DNA from: Phymatolithon calcareum
Taxonomy: Eukaryota > Rhodophyta > Florideophyceae > Hapalidiales
Reading direction: 5' to 3'
Assembly (NCBI GenBank): GCA_977006965.1
Contig: OZ345371.1
Span: 434,001-498,000 of the forward strand
DNA: 64,000 nt
Part shown: one piece after another, positions 38,559 to 49,320 of the stretch
Position numbering within the stretch: position 1 is the first letter of the stretch
Layout: every line of letters starts with the position of its first letter
Position numbers and translations under genes: made by a program
Notes under the pieces: model-generated
Told to the model about the DNA's origin: nothing
The model's input: the letters and a program-made list of their open reading frames with translations, nothing else
The model's database searches: none

Positions 38559-39056
38559 ATGTCTGTTGATGACATAATGTCTCAGCTCAAGGACGGCGAA
38601 GAGCTGATGTTTTCGTATGGTACACTCAAGCCAGGCTTTCCCAATGCATCATATCTACCCCCAGGTGCTCGTTTTTTGCATAACGGCATCACTGTTGACT
38701 CCTTTCCGCTCGTAGTGGCCCTAGACACTCGCGTTCCCTTTCTCCTCGCACTGTCGGATCATCCCGGAGCATACCGGGTGAAAGGAGTTCTCTTTGCCGC
38801 AGATAAGCCCTCTATTCACTTTCTCGATCAGTTTGAAGGTGTCAATATTGGGTTCTACGAGAGAAAGAGCATAGATGTTCGGACAAGTAATGGAGAAGTA
38901 GTGAAGGCGTCCGTCTACTTCAGACATCCTGACGAGAAAGGACCGGACTGGGCGAGGAAGTGGACCATTGAGAAGCTTGGCCAACTGGATACAATCGAAG
39001 AGTACACTCGACAGCACATGATTGGATTCATAAAACGGGGAGAGAGATCCTGCTGA
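38559..39056 (+). CDS. gamma-glutamylcyclotransferase-like (AIG2/GGACT-type) protein
   Basis: The 165-residue intronless protein starts at ATG 38559. YGTLKPGFPN at residues 20-29 is the substrate-binding signature of the GGCT/AIG2 fold, which releases 5-oxoproline from gamma-glutamyl compounds. LDQFEGVNIGFYERKSIDV supplies the conserved Glu expected to be catalytic (FEG) and the downstream Tyr-Glu-Arg strand. Length and motif order fit the family. No signal peptide is present, so it is probably cytosolic. The substrate (gamma-glutamyl amine, peptide or amino acid) cannot be told from sequence. The gene leads the best-preserved gene island of the window and has its own spacing on both sides. 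Confidence 0.85.
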   Translation: MSVDDIMSQLKDGEELMFSYGTLKPGFPNASYLPPGARFLHNGITVDSFPLVVALDTRVPFLLALSDHPGAYRVKGVLFAADKPSIHFLDQFEGVNIGFYERKSIDVRTSNGEVVKASVYFRHPDEKGPDWARKWTIEKLGQLDTIEEYTRQHMIGFIKRGERSC

Positions 39057-39581
39057 TCAAGCCTGCGTTGCTCTCTCGTTGACGAGCTATCATCGTGCAT
39101 GATTGCTCGACTCATGGCGACCACGGAATAATCATTCCCTTCGAACAAAGGACCTTTCGACGCTGAATGAAGCTTGGGGTGGCACGTAGTCGGTGCAACA
39201 ACAAAATTTGTTTGCTTGACGACCAAAAATCCCGGCTTTCAAACCAGACTCCAGTTTTCTTTACAACTCATTAGTACTACACAATTTCAAATTTGGTGGT
39301 TGCAGTTCAAATTTCTAAAAGATAAAGCTTCAGAATTTGCTATGCTACCCCCATCACAGCTGCCTAGTCCTTCTGAGTCAGCATGTTGAAGGGGCGGTCG
39401 CAAAGGAGTGAGGTGAAACGCCATATTACGTTGCACTGCCTCAAGGGGTTTCACTTGTGCTGCGTCGCGCAATCACTATCTTCACCGATGCGTGAATTTT
39501 CGGGAAAGAACTCAGTTAACCCTCCATAATCGCTCGCAAAAAACATTATTGGCGTCGTTTGAGCAGCATCCGCTGCCCAAC
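39057..39581. other. intergenic; promoter region of the Hint gene
   Basis: No gene can be supported. The frame of the next gene is open from a GTG at 39492, but that extension precedes a clear signal peptide and is probably untranslated. Confidence 0.4.
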
Positions 39582-41459
39582 ATGAAGAGAGTCGTATTTT
39601 TCCTTCTGGCAACTGCCTGTATCACTCTGTTCCGTGCGACAACCGCCACAGTTCACCCAGAATTCTCGGACACAAACGATTCGCTGCCGACATCAACTAG
39701 AATGCTTTCTGCATCTCAGCTCGGAGATGCATTCCAACTTTTGTCGCAATACAGTTACGGCACCATCGGCGAATGCCCGGACAAGTACAAGATGAACATC
39801 CCAACAAACCAACACGCCGTGGATGGCTTCTACTCCGTTCTGTACTCCGACATCAAAATCGAACTTGGCGGATGGCATTTCCCAAGCCTCAACGATTACG
39901 AGTTTACGGACGTCGAATGCAAGGGACCGTGGCCTGCTACATCGCTACTATTGCAACGCGGCGAAACAATTACACGGGAACTCTTCGAACAGTCGCACGA
40001 ACATTCCGCAAGTACACTCACGCTTTACGACTCGCTCGCCCATCGGTTTCATAACGGCAATTATTGGGTATCATCCCCTCGGGTCGCTCCATTCAACTGC
40101 TCCAAAAACGGAGATTGGGTCGATATCCCATGGTTCCAGGAGGGTTTCACCTTTTTGTATTTCCTTGAACCCGAAAGTGTTCCCATCACGTTCATCGGAA
40201 AGGTCCGTTCTGACGGTTCCGAGCGACTCGTTATGCTCAACATGACCGGCACTATTCGGTACATGATTGCAACAGCGGACCAGACTACGTGCATTTACCG
40301 CTCACAGAAAGATGTAGAACGTCTCATGAACGAAACACGCCGACGTGAAGAGGAGGAGAACTCAACCCCAACGCCATATCAATCAGCATCTCCCGTCGTT
40401 TCAAAAGTGGCAATTGTATCATCAGAGCCGACAGCGTCACCAGAGACGCTCGCGACAGCAACGCCGGTTCCTTCTGGCGTGCCGGTCGGGACGCCAAATG
40501 CGACGAATGCTCCAAGCCCGGCACCGACGCACGGACCAGGCTGCAATTGCAAATGCCCGCATCACAATTCGCACCGTGATAGGACACGGCCCGGCGGACC
40601 GTGGTATGGTCCCATCACGTCGCGCCATCGCCGTCGCCGATATCGTCGGCATAAGAAAAATACCCCGAAACCTAAGGGACTGTCCCGGAAACCGAAAAGC
40701 GTTCCGAATAAGCATACAGGTTTATCGGCTCAGATGTCATGGATTTGGAGCTGGCTGTGGTGCGGACCGCAGGCTGGCAATGGCACGTCCCAGGGGAGCA
40801 GCGGAAAGCAGCACGAGAAGTTAAAGGAAAAAGAAGATACCAAGGTTGCCGGGGAAAGTGCGTGTTTCCCGGGATCGGCGATCGTGACTACAAGGAATGG
40901 GGACAAACGCATGGATGAGTTGCGAATCGGAGACGAGGTGCTTGTCAGTAGTGGAGCATATTCAAAGGTGTTCCTCTTCACGCATCGTGACGCCGAAGTG
41001 CGCTCGGAATTTGTGGCACTGCACTCGGCACAGGGGCGCCGTATCTTGCTCACTCGGGGTCACTTCATTCGAGCAAGCGGACGGCTAAAGCGGGCAGATC
41101 ATGTTGAGATAGGAGATGAAGTTACGGCCACTACTGGGGCACATGAAAAGGGCGAAAGGGTGGTACGAATTGAATCGATTTTCGACAAGGGGTTGTATAA
41201 CCCTCAAACAATCGCCGGTGACATTGTAGTTGACGGTGTCCTTGCAAGTTGTTACACGGCTGCAATGGATGCCCCAGCCGCTCAAGCGGCGCTTCTGCCT
41301 TTGAGGGCGTTGTTCCGGATACATGTCGATCCATTAAGGGGTGTCTTCGACCAGGGCAGCGAAAAGTTGGCAACGATGTGGAATGATTTCGCCGCAGGAA
41401 GGGGACCAAGGGCAGAGTTGTGGACGACAATGGGCTGGAATGAGGTAGAACAACAATGA
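39582..41459 (+). CDS. secreted protein with C-terminal Hint (hedgehog/intein-type) autoprocessing domain
   Basis: From ATG 39582 the protein has 625 residues. Residues 1-22 are a signal peptide (MKRVVFFLLATACITLFRAT). The N-terminal half is an uncharacterised ectodomain of about 260 residues with several cysteines and N-glycosylation sequons. A Ser/Thr/Pro-rich linker leads to a Cys/His/Arg-rich basic stretch (CNCKCPHHN, RHRRRRYRRHKK). The Hint domain starts at Cys428 (ACFPGSAIVTT), the residue that would perform the N-to-S acyl shift. It continues MDELRIGDEVL, LFTHRD, LTRGHFI (block-F-like His) and ends VVDGVLASCYT, typical of Hog domains. Self-cleavage of the secreted N-terminal part is therefore likely. 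It is not a Hedgehog ligand, since the N-terminal part is unrelated to the Hh signalling domain as far as I can see. Confidence 0.9.
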   Translation: MKRVVFFLLATACITLFRATTATVHPEFSDTNDSLPTSTRMLSASQLGDAFQLLSQYSYGTIGECPDKYKMNIPTNQHAVDGFYSVLYSDIKIELGGWHFPSLNDYEFTDVECKGPWPATSLLLQRGETITRELFEQSHEHSASTLTLYDSLAHRFHNGNYWVSSPRVAPFNCSKNGDWVDIPWFQEGFTFLYFLEPESVPITFIGKVRSDGSERLVMLNMTGTIRYMIATADQTTCIYRSQKDVERLMNETRRREEEENSTPTPYQSASPVVSKVAIVSSEPTASPETLATATPVPSGVPVGTPNATNAPSPAPTHGPGCNCKCPHHNSHRDRTRPGGPWYGPITSRHRRRRYRRHKKNTPKPKGLSRKPKSVPNKHTGLSAQMSWIWSWLWCGPQAGNGTSQGSSGKQHEKLKEKEDTKVAGESACFPGSAIVTTRNGDKRMDELRIGDEVLVSSGAYSKVFLFTHRDAEVRSEFVALHSAQGRRILLTRGHFIRASGRLKRADHVEIGDEVTATTGAHEKGERVVRIESIFDKGLYNPQTIAGDIVVDGVLASCYTAAMDAPAAQAALLPLRALFRIHVDPLRGVFDQGSEKLATMWNDFAAGRGPRAELWTTMGWNEVEQQ

Positions 41460-42024
41460 TGATTGAAAGCTTGTACAAAATAAGTGAAGGCTATGATGAA
41501 AACTTGAGTGGGTGCATAGTGGCAAAATGACAGACAGTACGTGATCTGAGCAGGGTTAGGACTCGGGAAGTTCACCTTGAATTAACTGTGTCGTTGCAAG
41601 TGCGAGAGCGCTTCTTCGCAATAAACAGGAGTTCAGCAGGTCATGACATCGGCTCAGAAAATAGAGCAATTGCCGCGGCAGAGGCCAAACACCATGTTTC
41701 CTGTGGGACATGTTAGTCGCTCAGTTCATAACGCTTTTCTCGGATGCACATTGTGCTTCGCAACCGCAGCGTGAGACATGAGCAGACACAAACACCCTCA
41801 ACGTTCACTGCATCGCAGTTGTGGTCCTTCACAAACCGGTTTCAATCACACACGCGTGAAGTCTGTCGATTTCCAAGCTTCGACTTTTGTCCCCAGGTTT
41901 CCCAAAAAGCCATGAACTGAACATAGCTCATACAAGCGGGCATTCAGCTGGATGCCGACTTCCGCATCGAAAAAACCTTCAAACTCCCCAAAAACGAATG
42001 AAGTCGCGCTAATCGCAAACAAGA
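41460..42024. other. intergenic between Hint and bZIP genes
   Basis: The two genes converge here, so this holds both 3' regions. No repeat or RNA gene is seen. Confidence 0.45.
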
Positions 42025-42624
42025 TTAAGCAGGTTGCTGATGATTGGCGAGGACTTCCTTGGCCACATTGATGAGGTTCGAAAGCTCAGCATACAACGCG
42101 TCACATTTTGCACATTCCTCCTTGCGCCGCGCAATATCAGCCTCGAGCTGCACGTTGCGCGTCCGCCGTTTATCGCGTGACCGAGCGGCACTTTCACGGT
42201 TACGCAGCATTCGTTTCTGCCTCATGCGCTCCTCGTTGGTCAGGCGTTCACTGGAGCCGGCCGGTCCGCCAGAGAGACCACGCCGCTTGCCTCTGGGAAA
42301 CTCGCCGACAACCGCCGTTGGCGGCGCAGCGACGGGGATCGGCACAGGCGGTGCTGGAGCCACGGCGATGACACCGCCAAGAGGCGCTATCGGCACGGCG
42401 CGCCGCGAAACTCCGCGAGATGAGGGCGGGGAGAAGAGCGCGGTTGAGCCGGTCGCGCCGGCAGCGACTGCCGCTGCGGCGGCTGCGGCGGCTGCGGCCT
42501 CTGCATCGGCGTAAGCGCCACTCGAGGCACCCGCTTCTGTGGCGCCGCTGCCGGCGCCGGAAGATGGCCCCGGGGGCTGGGACGGAACAAGGTCCGGGAC
42601 ACGAGTGGCGGCGGGTGCGGACAT
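42025..42624 (-). CDS. bZIP transcription factor
   Basis: The 199-residue protein has an Ala/Pro/Gly-rich N-terminal half with a run of about ten alanines (residues 43-53), then the basic region RMRQKRMLRNRESAARSRDK (133-152) with the invariant Asn142 and Arg150 in N-x7-R spacing. A leucine-zipper-like helix follows (VQLEADIARR ... LYAELSNLIN ... VLANHQ), with Leu/Ile/Cys at heptad positions. It should bind DNA as a dimer in the nucleus. The coding region is much more GC-rich than its neighbours, mostly from Ala and Pro codons. Target genes cannot be predicted. It converges with the Hint gene. Confidence 0.9.
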   Translation of the reverse strand: MSAPAATRVPDLVPSQPPGPSSGAGSGATEAGASSGAYADAEAAAAAAAAAAVAAGATGSTALFSPPSSRGVSRRAVPIAPLGGVIAVAPAPPVPIPVAAPPTAVVGEFPRGKRRGLSGGPAGSSERLTNEERMRQKRMLRNRESAARSRDKRRTRNVQLEADIARRKEECAKCDALYAELSNLINVAKEVLANHQQPA

Positions 42625-42699
42625 CGGCGCGACGAGGATGCAGAATGCTGGGAGGACGGGTACTTGTAAGCTGCTCAGTTGCTGCGCGGGACGAGAGTA

Positions 42700-43987
42700 G
42701 GTGAGGGTTTGGTGCTGAGGGGATGGACGGAGGGAGTGTACTTGGCAGAAACTGGTGGTGTAGAAAAAATGAATCGCGGGAATTGTTTTGATCTAATCTT
42801 GATCTATTTTTCCAATTTTATCCAGTCATGTCGTGGATGATGGCTTTTTTACACACACGTGTCGAAGAAATGTCCTTTTCATTGGGTACCTTGCAAGTCA
42901 GGCACGATTCAGGAATCAACACGCCTAAGCACCACAGCGCCTTCCGTCAGCGTGTCATGACACGAGGCCCGTTCGGGTTACTGTATACCAAAGCCACACA
43001 TTTCTCAGTACATATGCTGAGCAGACCAAAAGGAGAGCCAAGCGGGGTGAGCAAATTTCCTTAAAGGATCCAACCCAAGAGCCGCGCCTAATGGAGCAAT
43101 CTCGTTGGTGGTTAATAAGCGTTGCTCCGATCACCTTTAGATACTCCCCGAAATAGGCAAGATATTGAATCAATTTCATATGACTCCATATGAGCTCTGA
43201 ACGATCTCGATTTCGAAACAATCAAGACCACCTTAGGTTTGGAAGGTGCGCTGTTGTAAGAAGAACATAGGAGGACATGAACATGCAATTATTGCAACTC
43301 TGCGATCCTTGACCAAGATTTTCAGAGTTATTTCCATGGCATTTGTTCGCACATAAAATAGGCGACAAGCTGAATGTGGGAAGCGATAGTTGAGGTCATT
43401 CCGGTACACGTCAATTTCAAATCCAATCACGATGGCGGGCTGGCGTTATAGGTCGATCGGGACTTGGATACGTCTTGCAAGACGTCCACAATGTTCATGA
43501 GCGTAAAACGCTCGTCGAATCGTTCACAAGACAGCGCTCTAAAGGAGCGCTTTCCGACGACATAAGCTACTTCTCCTCCCTCGGAATCAGCCCTGTAGCA
43601 TAGAAAACAAGGGTTCGCTATTCTGATACGCTCGTCGCTAGGAGAGAAACGGCTCTAAAAGTATCACTGGGGCACATCAGCTTAGCGAAATACACCACCA
43701 AGAATTGGCTATGCCACGTACGTTTTCAGTAAATAAAATCGATACCTAAATTCAAATCCTTCAATCCTGACCTAAAGTGCTTTCCAGTGCCCAGAAGAGG
43801 AATGTGGTCAAGTGCAAACCGCCATGACATTCACAATCATATGGTGCTCTTGCGGATAGAGCATATGGGAGAATTGAACATGCGCTTCTACTCAGTTCTC
43901 ACTCAGTGTTTCCCTATTTAGATTCTTGCCCATGTGCTGAGAACGCCATCTTTCGCCAAGCCACTGCCGCCCGACCACCTCGAAACA
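42700..43987. other. intergenic, no gene recognised
   Basis: Frames at 42828-43064 (plus) and 43430-43233 (minus) are short and have no recognisable features. The first few hundred bases should contain the promoter of the bZIP gene. A TTTAG at 43916-43920, just before the zinc-finger frame opens, could be a splice acceptor. Confidence 0.35.
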
Positions 43988-44500
43988 ATGGTGGTTCTCA
44001 AACTCCCCCTTCGGAAGACGCCACCGAAACATCCCCCTATGTTCAAGCCGTTTGCTCAAAAAGGAGTTCAGATCAATGAGCGCATTTTTGTATGCGCCAC
44101 ATGTGGTACCACTTTTGAGAAGAAGGCAGCTCTGACGAATCACTCGAAGACGCACCAACGACCTGCGAATGGAAGGAGATCCCGTGGTGTGAAAAAAGGC
44201 AAGCCCATTAGCCTTAGATTCGCAACATCAGAAGATGCTAAGCCTGCAAGACCAATCTGTGTGGATGAAATGATTCGAAGTGCCTCCAGACGCCAGAATA
44301 TATCGCCGTCATGGCTTCCTTCTTTGTCTTTAGCCGACGTTTTGGAGTCCCACGAACTGACGGGCGAAAGCACATCTCCCGCAGAGCGCACCGGTAGCCT
44401 CGATGCTGACCATACAATGCCTTCGCTCGAAGCAGACCTAGGATTCGTGAAAAATTTTGAGTGGCCTGCTGAGGACAATGGTGCTTTCTCTCGACTCTGA
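43988..44500 (+). CDS. single C2H2 zinc-finger protein
   Basis: The frame opens at 43922 and its first ATG is at 43988, giving 170 residues; an upstream exon is possible. Near the N-terminus lies one C2H2 finger, FVCATCGTTFEKKAALTNHS then KTH (C-x2-C-x12-H-x3-H), preceded and followed by basic stretches (RPANGRRSRGVKKGKP). The C-terminal half is Ser/Glu-rich with LADVLESHEL and ends FSRL. A single finger with a basic flank can bind DNA, so a transcription-related role is likely but unproven. The insertion site of the LINE at 44830 lies 330 bp downstream. Confidence 0.7.
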   Translation: MVVLKLPLRKTPPKHPPMFKPFAQKGVQINERIFVCATCGTTFEKKAALTNHSKTHQRPANGRRSRGVKKGKPISLRFATSEDAKPARPICVDEMIRSASRRQNISPSWLPSLSLADVLESHELTGESTSPAERTGSLDADHTMPSLEADLGFVKNFEWPAEDNGAFSRL

Positions 44501-44829
44501 TGCTAATCCATCACAAGTGTCGGATGATCTCTTGGACGGCCGCACCTGAACAACTACTCCGACGCTGAGTGGCATAAACAGTGCTGATATTCGTTTAGCT
44601 GTCTTCGCGTGAACGGCAAGGATTGGACTACACAAGTTTGTGTTGTGGTATACACTATGCTGTTCTATAACACTGTTGTGCAGGTATTTTTGGATTCGAT
44701 AGACCGCTGATTGAAGCATCCATGTCCGCATCATTCACATTTCGCAGCTTCTCATCACTGGATATATGGACGCACCCAGTGACCAATTATCCGCCTGCAG
44801 TCATGTGATAGCTCATTCCTTCGGTTATA

Positions 44830-46258
44830 CGGCTTACGATCGGGTTCCTAGGGACATACTCCAGAAGCGTGTGGACAAATGCCTACCCGCAGACTTAGCG
44901 GAGATGGTCAGATACCTGCTCAAACCATCCTGGATTACAACGGCCGGAGACGAGGAAAAGAAGTGGCTCCTTATTGACCGCGGAGTCCCCCAAGGATCGC
45001 CCCTGAGCCCCTACTTGTACAACTTGTTCATGGACACATTCGCGTTCGCAATGGAAAAAGCACCTCGGCATATGTCGAAGCACCCCGCGGTACTTTTCGC
45101 GGACGACGTGCAGCTCCAAGCCACCAATTCCGATGGTATGCAATGGCTTTTGGATACGGCGACGAGCTGGGCCACAGAAAATGGAATGACATGGAACACT
45201 AAGAAAGGAAAAAGCGAAGTGCTTATCTATCCCGGATTATTCAAACGCAAGTTCCGGCTCTCAGGCCAGGAGCTCCACGAAACCCGCGTACTGGAATACC
45301 TGGGAACCACGATCGACAACACGGGAGTAACCCACCACGCAACACTAAACCGCATCAACGCGGCGAAGGGAATCATCATGGGACTAAAAGACCTGGGAGT
45401 CCAAGCGCAAGGACTAGCTACTACCAAGAATATAGCAATGTACAAGGCTCTTGTGCAATGCAGATGGGAGTACGCGATACACCTCACACCATGGACAAAC
45501 TCAGTCGAAGCGCAGATCAACCAAGCGGAGGGTTTGTTCTACTCTGTTGCCTTCGGTAACTACGCGAAACGATTGCACGCCCGAATGCGAGCCCTCTGCA
45601 GAATTACTCCACCAAAGATAAGAAGAGCGCAACTCGGAGAGCACTTCGCACAGAGGCTTATACGAGGGAAGGACGAAATCGAGAAGGAAGAAAATTACGC
45701 TGGAAAAGAAGGGGACATACAGCAAGCAGAGATGGATATCCGCTATCTGCAGGAGCATGAGCTCCTAAGAGGCAGTACCGAGCGAGCCGTACGAGGGCTG
45801 GTGACCCACAAACACGAGAGCCACCGCCGACGACAGGAATGGATTGAAAAGGAAGAAGAAAAAGAGAGAAAAATTACCGTGGACACTAAGGAGAAAGTAA
45901 GCCCTGTACTCCAAATTCGATCCAGGAAACACCGACTCCTAGCAGTTAAGTGGTTCTTCGGCCGCTTCCCACCACGAAGAGCAGAGTCGTACGTTGAACA
46001 TTTCAACGAGGTCGCAGAAGAGAATCTGAAAACTCTACAACGAAATTTGACAAGTCCAAGAGCAGAAGAATCTTGGGAAAAAGGGACGAAAACGGCGATT
46101 GACAAACTTTTAGCACTGGAAATCCATATGTTAGAAGAAATGATAGTGTAATGTGATCTGATTGGGTAATGAGATGGCAGTATCAACGGGAAGCTGCTCT
46201 GGTGTTGGTGAATACCGGCGTTGAGGGCTTCTAAAATAAAAATCTACAATTTCCCCCC
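44830..46258 (+). pseudogene. 5'-truncated LINE with reverse transcriptase, TSD-flanked
   Basis: The inserted DNA starts within RT motif A (TAYDRVPRDILQKRV) and continues in one frame to the stop at 46149-46151: RGVPQGSPLSPYLYN, LFADDVQLQA, MTWNTKKGKSEVL, VLEYLGTTIDN, then a helical region and the C-terminal module RLLAVKWFFGRFPPRRAE. The 3' UTR ends TTCTAAAATAAAAATCTACA. CCTTCGGTTATA is repeated at 44818-44829 and 46257-46268, so truncation at the start is original. The open frame indicates recent arrival. The apparent start at 44766 lies in flanking DNA and is not a real gene start. Confidence 0.9.
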
Positions 46259-46268
46259 TTCGGTTATA

Positions 46269-46681
46269 TTGCGAAGGCCAAAAAAATAAACTGCACGACT
46301 GACGATGCTCTCAAGTATACATTCTTGTTGCAAGTTGACAGGACTATTCAAAGAAAGCACTCGAATAAGCCAGAAACTCCCTTCTGCAGTGCTACCCCTG
46401 GTATTGCTGCTCCTCTTCAGCGCTGATGAACGAAGCACAGAGTGCTCGTAGAAAGCATTTGCACTCCTTCGACGGAATTCCAGGCGCAAACTGGATTTCA
46501 CCTGCTCGCCCATTTTGTAGTTCGGCAGTGTCAATCGACCCTCCTCAATTGGTTTATATGCTCCGCAACCATCAAAAGGCCAGAGTGCTCTCCCTTGCAG
46601 GACGTTGAAGCGCCGCTTTTGGCATTCCAACAAACCTCGTAGAACAATAGAGAAAGAATTATCAGCAAGAATAACCTCCAC
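46269..46681 (-). CDS. hypothetical protein, possibly truncated by the LINE insertion
   Basis: A minus-strand frame of about 137 codons leads into the LINE target site. It includes QKRRFNVLQGRALWPFDGCG and EFRRRSANAFYEHSVLRSSA. Read across the empty site it would continue as FGLRNITEGMSYHMTAGG and stop, so the insertion changed only the last residues. No family is recognised. It may be an unrelated decayed repeat. Confidence 0.3.
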
Positions 46682-46724
46682 CTTCCGCTCTTTCCCGCGA
46701 ACCCATATTTATAAAAATAACGTT

Positions 46725-47370
46725 CCCATTATTTCGCCTGGGTGCACATCGTCCAGGCAGGGTCTCGTTTTGGCAACGTAAACTCATGATGGACGTACTC
46801 AAATCTTTGAATAGTGAGAAACAGCTACAGAACGGCTTCAGGGGCGCATTCTCTGTGTGAACGACTTTTTCGCTATGAAGAAAGAGGAAAACCCGAAACC
46901 GTCCGCTTTTTTAAGCCGAGCTGAAGGGTTAGATAGAAGCTCATTATCTAAAAATGTACACGAGTAAACTGAGTATTCGCCCTTGAGCCTACGTCATCAA
47001 TAAAAGCAGTCAAGAAATTTCAAATTCTTTCTTCAATATTGCGACTAATCTCCAATTTCAGTGTCCTCAAGGTGGTATAAGTTCGTTGAACACGCGTAGT
47101 GGATGAGCGACTCGAATAAAAAAGAAAGATAAATCCATACGACATGCAAAACGATATCCCAGACATCCTCCGGTTTGCCAAGGTGCGACAATGACAGCGG
47201 GCAATAAAATACGAAAGCGGAAGACTCCCTCAAGTAAACAAGAGGTTAACATCGAATACATTGGGGACGGCTGCCGAGCAGCACCTGGAGATATTACACA
47301 AGAATCTATCGAAAGTAATCGCTGAACCCAGAAGATATGTCAAGCACGGAGAGGATATTAGATTCTCTGC
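46725..47370 (+). pseudogene. two short LINE C-terminal relics
   Basis: 46770-46860 matches the LDVLKFLN segment of the LINE relic at 30.6 kb. 47240-47350 encodes LTSNTLGTAAEQHLEILHKN, like the LINE end at 38.1 kb (ISNTFGTAAERHMETIRMNL). Between them is AT-rich DNA without features. Confidence 0.5.
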
Positions 47371-47764
47371 TATTCTTTTTCTCCTTCCTTATTGCAGGTG
47401 TTTGAGGTTATTCTGTAACAACTTCACATCCTTTCGGCTACAAAAAGATGAGAGTGAAGCTTGATGTCACAACTGCACAAAGTGCAGACCTTCGGGGAGT
47501 TTTACAGCGTCACGAAAATTGATAATTCGGAACATGACAAGTGGCTTTATAAGGGCCCGAGCGCCATACTAAAGTAAACAAGTTCAGCAAAGCCGCCCCC
47601 TTCTAACCTTACCTATGACTGTAAGCAGGGTTCGTCTTAATTAAATTTTTCGTTATTTCTTGCAGCGGACCAATTAGGCAAGCAACAGCAATAGGATTTC
47701 TCGCACGCAATAGAAGTTGCAATTGAGGCACATCTCGCAATAACTACTGGAAGTAATATTCTAC
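47370..47764. other. no gene seen
   Basis: AT-rich sequence with no open frame or repeat that I can identify. Confidence 0.35.
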
Positions 47765-48700
47765 GACAAAGATTAGGGGATATGTAATGATTTATTTAAA
47801 AGCTCCCAACGCCTCACCTAGGAGTAAGAGGGCTTACTTTCGGTACTGTCTTCTAATGTACCGTAGTCTAGTCACTTATGGCCTCCTTAATTCGAATTTC
47901 TCTACTAACAAGTGCACGTGTGAGTTGTTTGCACTCATCTTCCACATCAGGGCCCACCTGCGCTGATGATAAAATGCGTTGGAGCGCAACCAGCTCAGTT
48001 ACCGCTGTGGTACCACAGTACTCATCCAGTATCGATTTTCTCCACAATGGCGCGATATTACAAATCAGCCTCAGGCATCTCAGCCGTGTCGTCCTGTCTC
48101 TTAAGAAGATGATCCTTGGTAGTTTGGTTGATTCAAAGGGAATCGTCAATCTTCCATGTTCTTCCCGTGCCTATACTTCGATTATTTCTCTCCTTCGGCT
48201 CTTTTTCGATACTGCTCCCTGTTCCGATTTTTGCAAAGCTTTTCTCAAGTCGTCGAATTCCTTGAGACACTCCGTCCTTTGTTGCTTCCACTATTTCCTC
48301 CTCTCTACCACAATATTCTTCTTTCTCTTCGAGGTGCTTATGCCGTAGCAGGCGCGGGGAGAACCTTTCCGCTTGATGTCTTCTTCTCATCTCTGGAGGT
48401 TCTAGTCGACACAGGACTCGCATTCGGCCGCGTCGGTGCTCTGCATACTTTCCGAAGACGTTCTTGTAGTATAATCCTTCCGCAGATTCAATAGCCGAAC
48501 ACAATCGCTCTGTCATTGGCGTCATATCTAGGGCATATTCCCATTTCAGCAACATTAGAAACTTGAAGATTCTGATGCATGTAGCGGGTTCGAATCCTCG
48601 AACGTGAACTCCGATCTGCCGTAGTTTGTGTATACAAGCAACAACATTTCGTATTCTCGATAGAGCCATGTCGTCTGCTGTCCCCTTGTCGCTCATTCAT
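47765..48700 (-). pseudogene. 5'-truncated LINE, same family as the full-length copy, frameshifted
   Basis: On the minus strand it begins in the RT thumb and C-terminal part (GTADDMALSRIRNVVACIHK, KWEYALDMTPMTERLCSAIE, AEGLYYKNVFGKYAEHRRGR), shifts frame near 48145, and continues IIFLRDRTTRLRCLRLICNI to a stop at 47868. The 3' end ATTTAAAAGCTCCCAACGCC (complement) follows. It aligns with about 35690-36605 of the full-length LINE. It inserted into, or at the end of, the damaged gene copy at 48.7-49.3 kb. Confidence 0.85.
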
Positions 48701-49320
48701 TCGTAAAAGGTTTTTTCAGTCTTAGATTATCGTGCTCCACACTTATATAGTTCACTGTTGCTTCCTCATTGAAATGGTTCCCGAAAGCTATTCTGTTCAA
48801 CAATCTGACGTTTTCGTGCCTAGCTAGGTATTTCTTGTTCTTCTTTGCGGTGCAAACTTCCGTCTTGACACGGAAAGGAAGAAGTATCTTGTACGAAGAC
48901 GAGATGCGCTCCGAGGTACTAGCGCGCAATCGCTGTAGGAATGGACGGATCGAAAGCAGACGAGGGTGATTGCGCAGAAACGTAGAATCCGTTTTCAGCT
49001 CGTTGCTGTGCATCACAAACAGGTTCGTCATAGACACTGGCCAGTACACCGTTATCTCGAGGAACATCATGTAGAGAAAAAGCGGGGACAGTGAACGGGA
49101 AACATACCTCCACGTTTGTGCTCAACGCCGAATTCCTTGCCGAAGGTGCGCAGTGTCGCCCGAAATGTTGAGCTGTTAATCTTTTCAAAGCGCCTGCGCA
49201 TCGCCCGGACACCCTTTTGGTCCCTGTTGCGCGTGTGACCGGTCTTGACGAGATCTTTGAGATATTCATAAAGCCGTTTCTGCTCTTGCAGCTCAGATCC
49301 CCTGGCATGCGGAATTGTGC
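48701..49320 (-). pseudogene. damaged copy of the uncharacterised family at 51269-51930
   Basis: Minus-strand frame 49070-48701 contains MMFLEITVYWPVSMTNLFVM then HSN, which matches MSLEITVEWPGPMVDLTMMH at 51.6 kb, and its end (NHFNEEATVNYISVEH) parallels NHIDSKYNLSWRESS. Upstream, another minus frame reads ELQEQKRLYEYLKDLVKTGH and KKINSSTF-like helical sequence before GAGGTATGTTTC, a possible splice donor near 49110. The C-terminus is lost where the LINE entered. Whether the helical part belongs to the same gene is an inference. Confidence 0.5.

Noticed and set aside
39492-39581. A longer Hint protein starting at 39492
   Set aside because: That start is a GTG and would bury the signal peptide that begins at the ATG at 39582.
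42044-42514. A 156-codon plus-strand frame opposite the bZIP gene
   Set aside because: It is the complement of Ala/Pro/Gly-rich coding sequence and lacks any domain; the bZIP on the minus strand has unmistakable motifs.
44766-44829. Start of a 461-codon protein at 44766
   Set aside because: The first 21 codons are flanking DNA; the target duplication shows the LINE begins at 44830 inside the RT domain.
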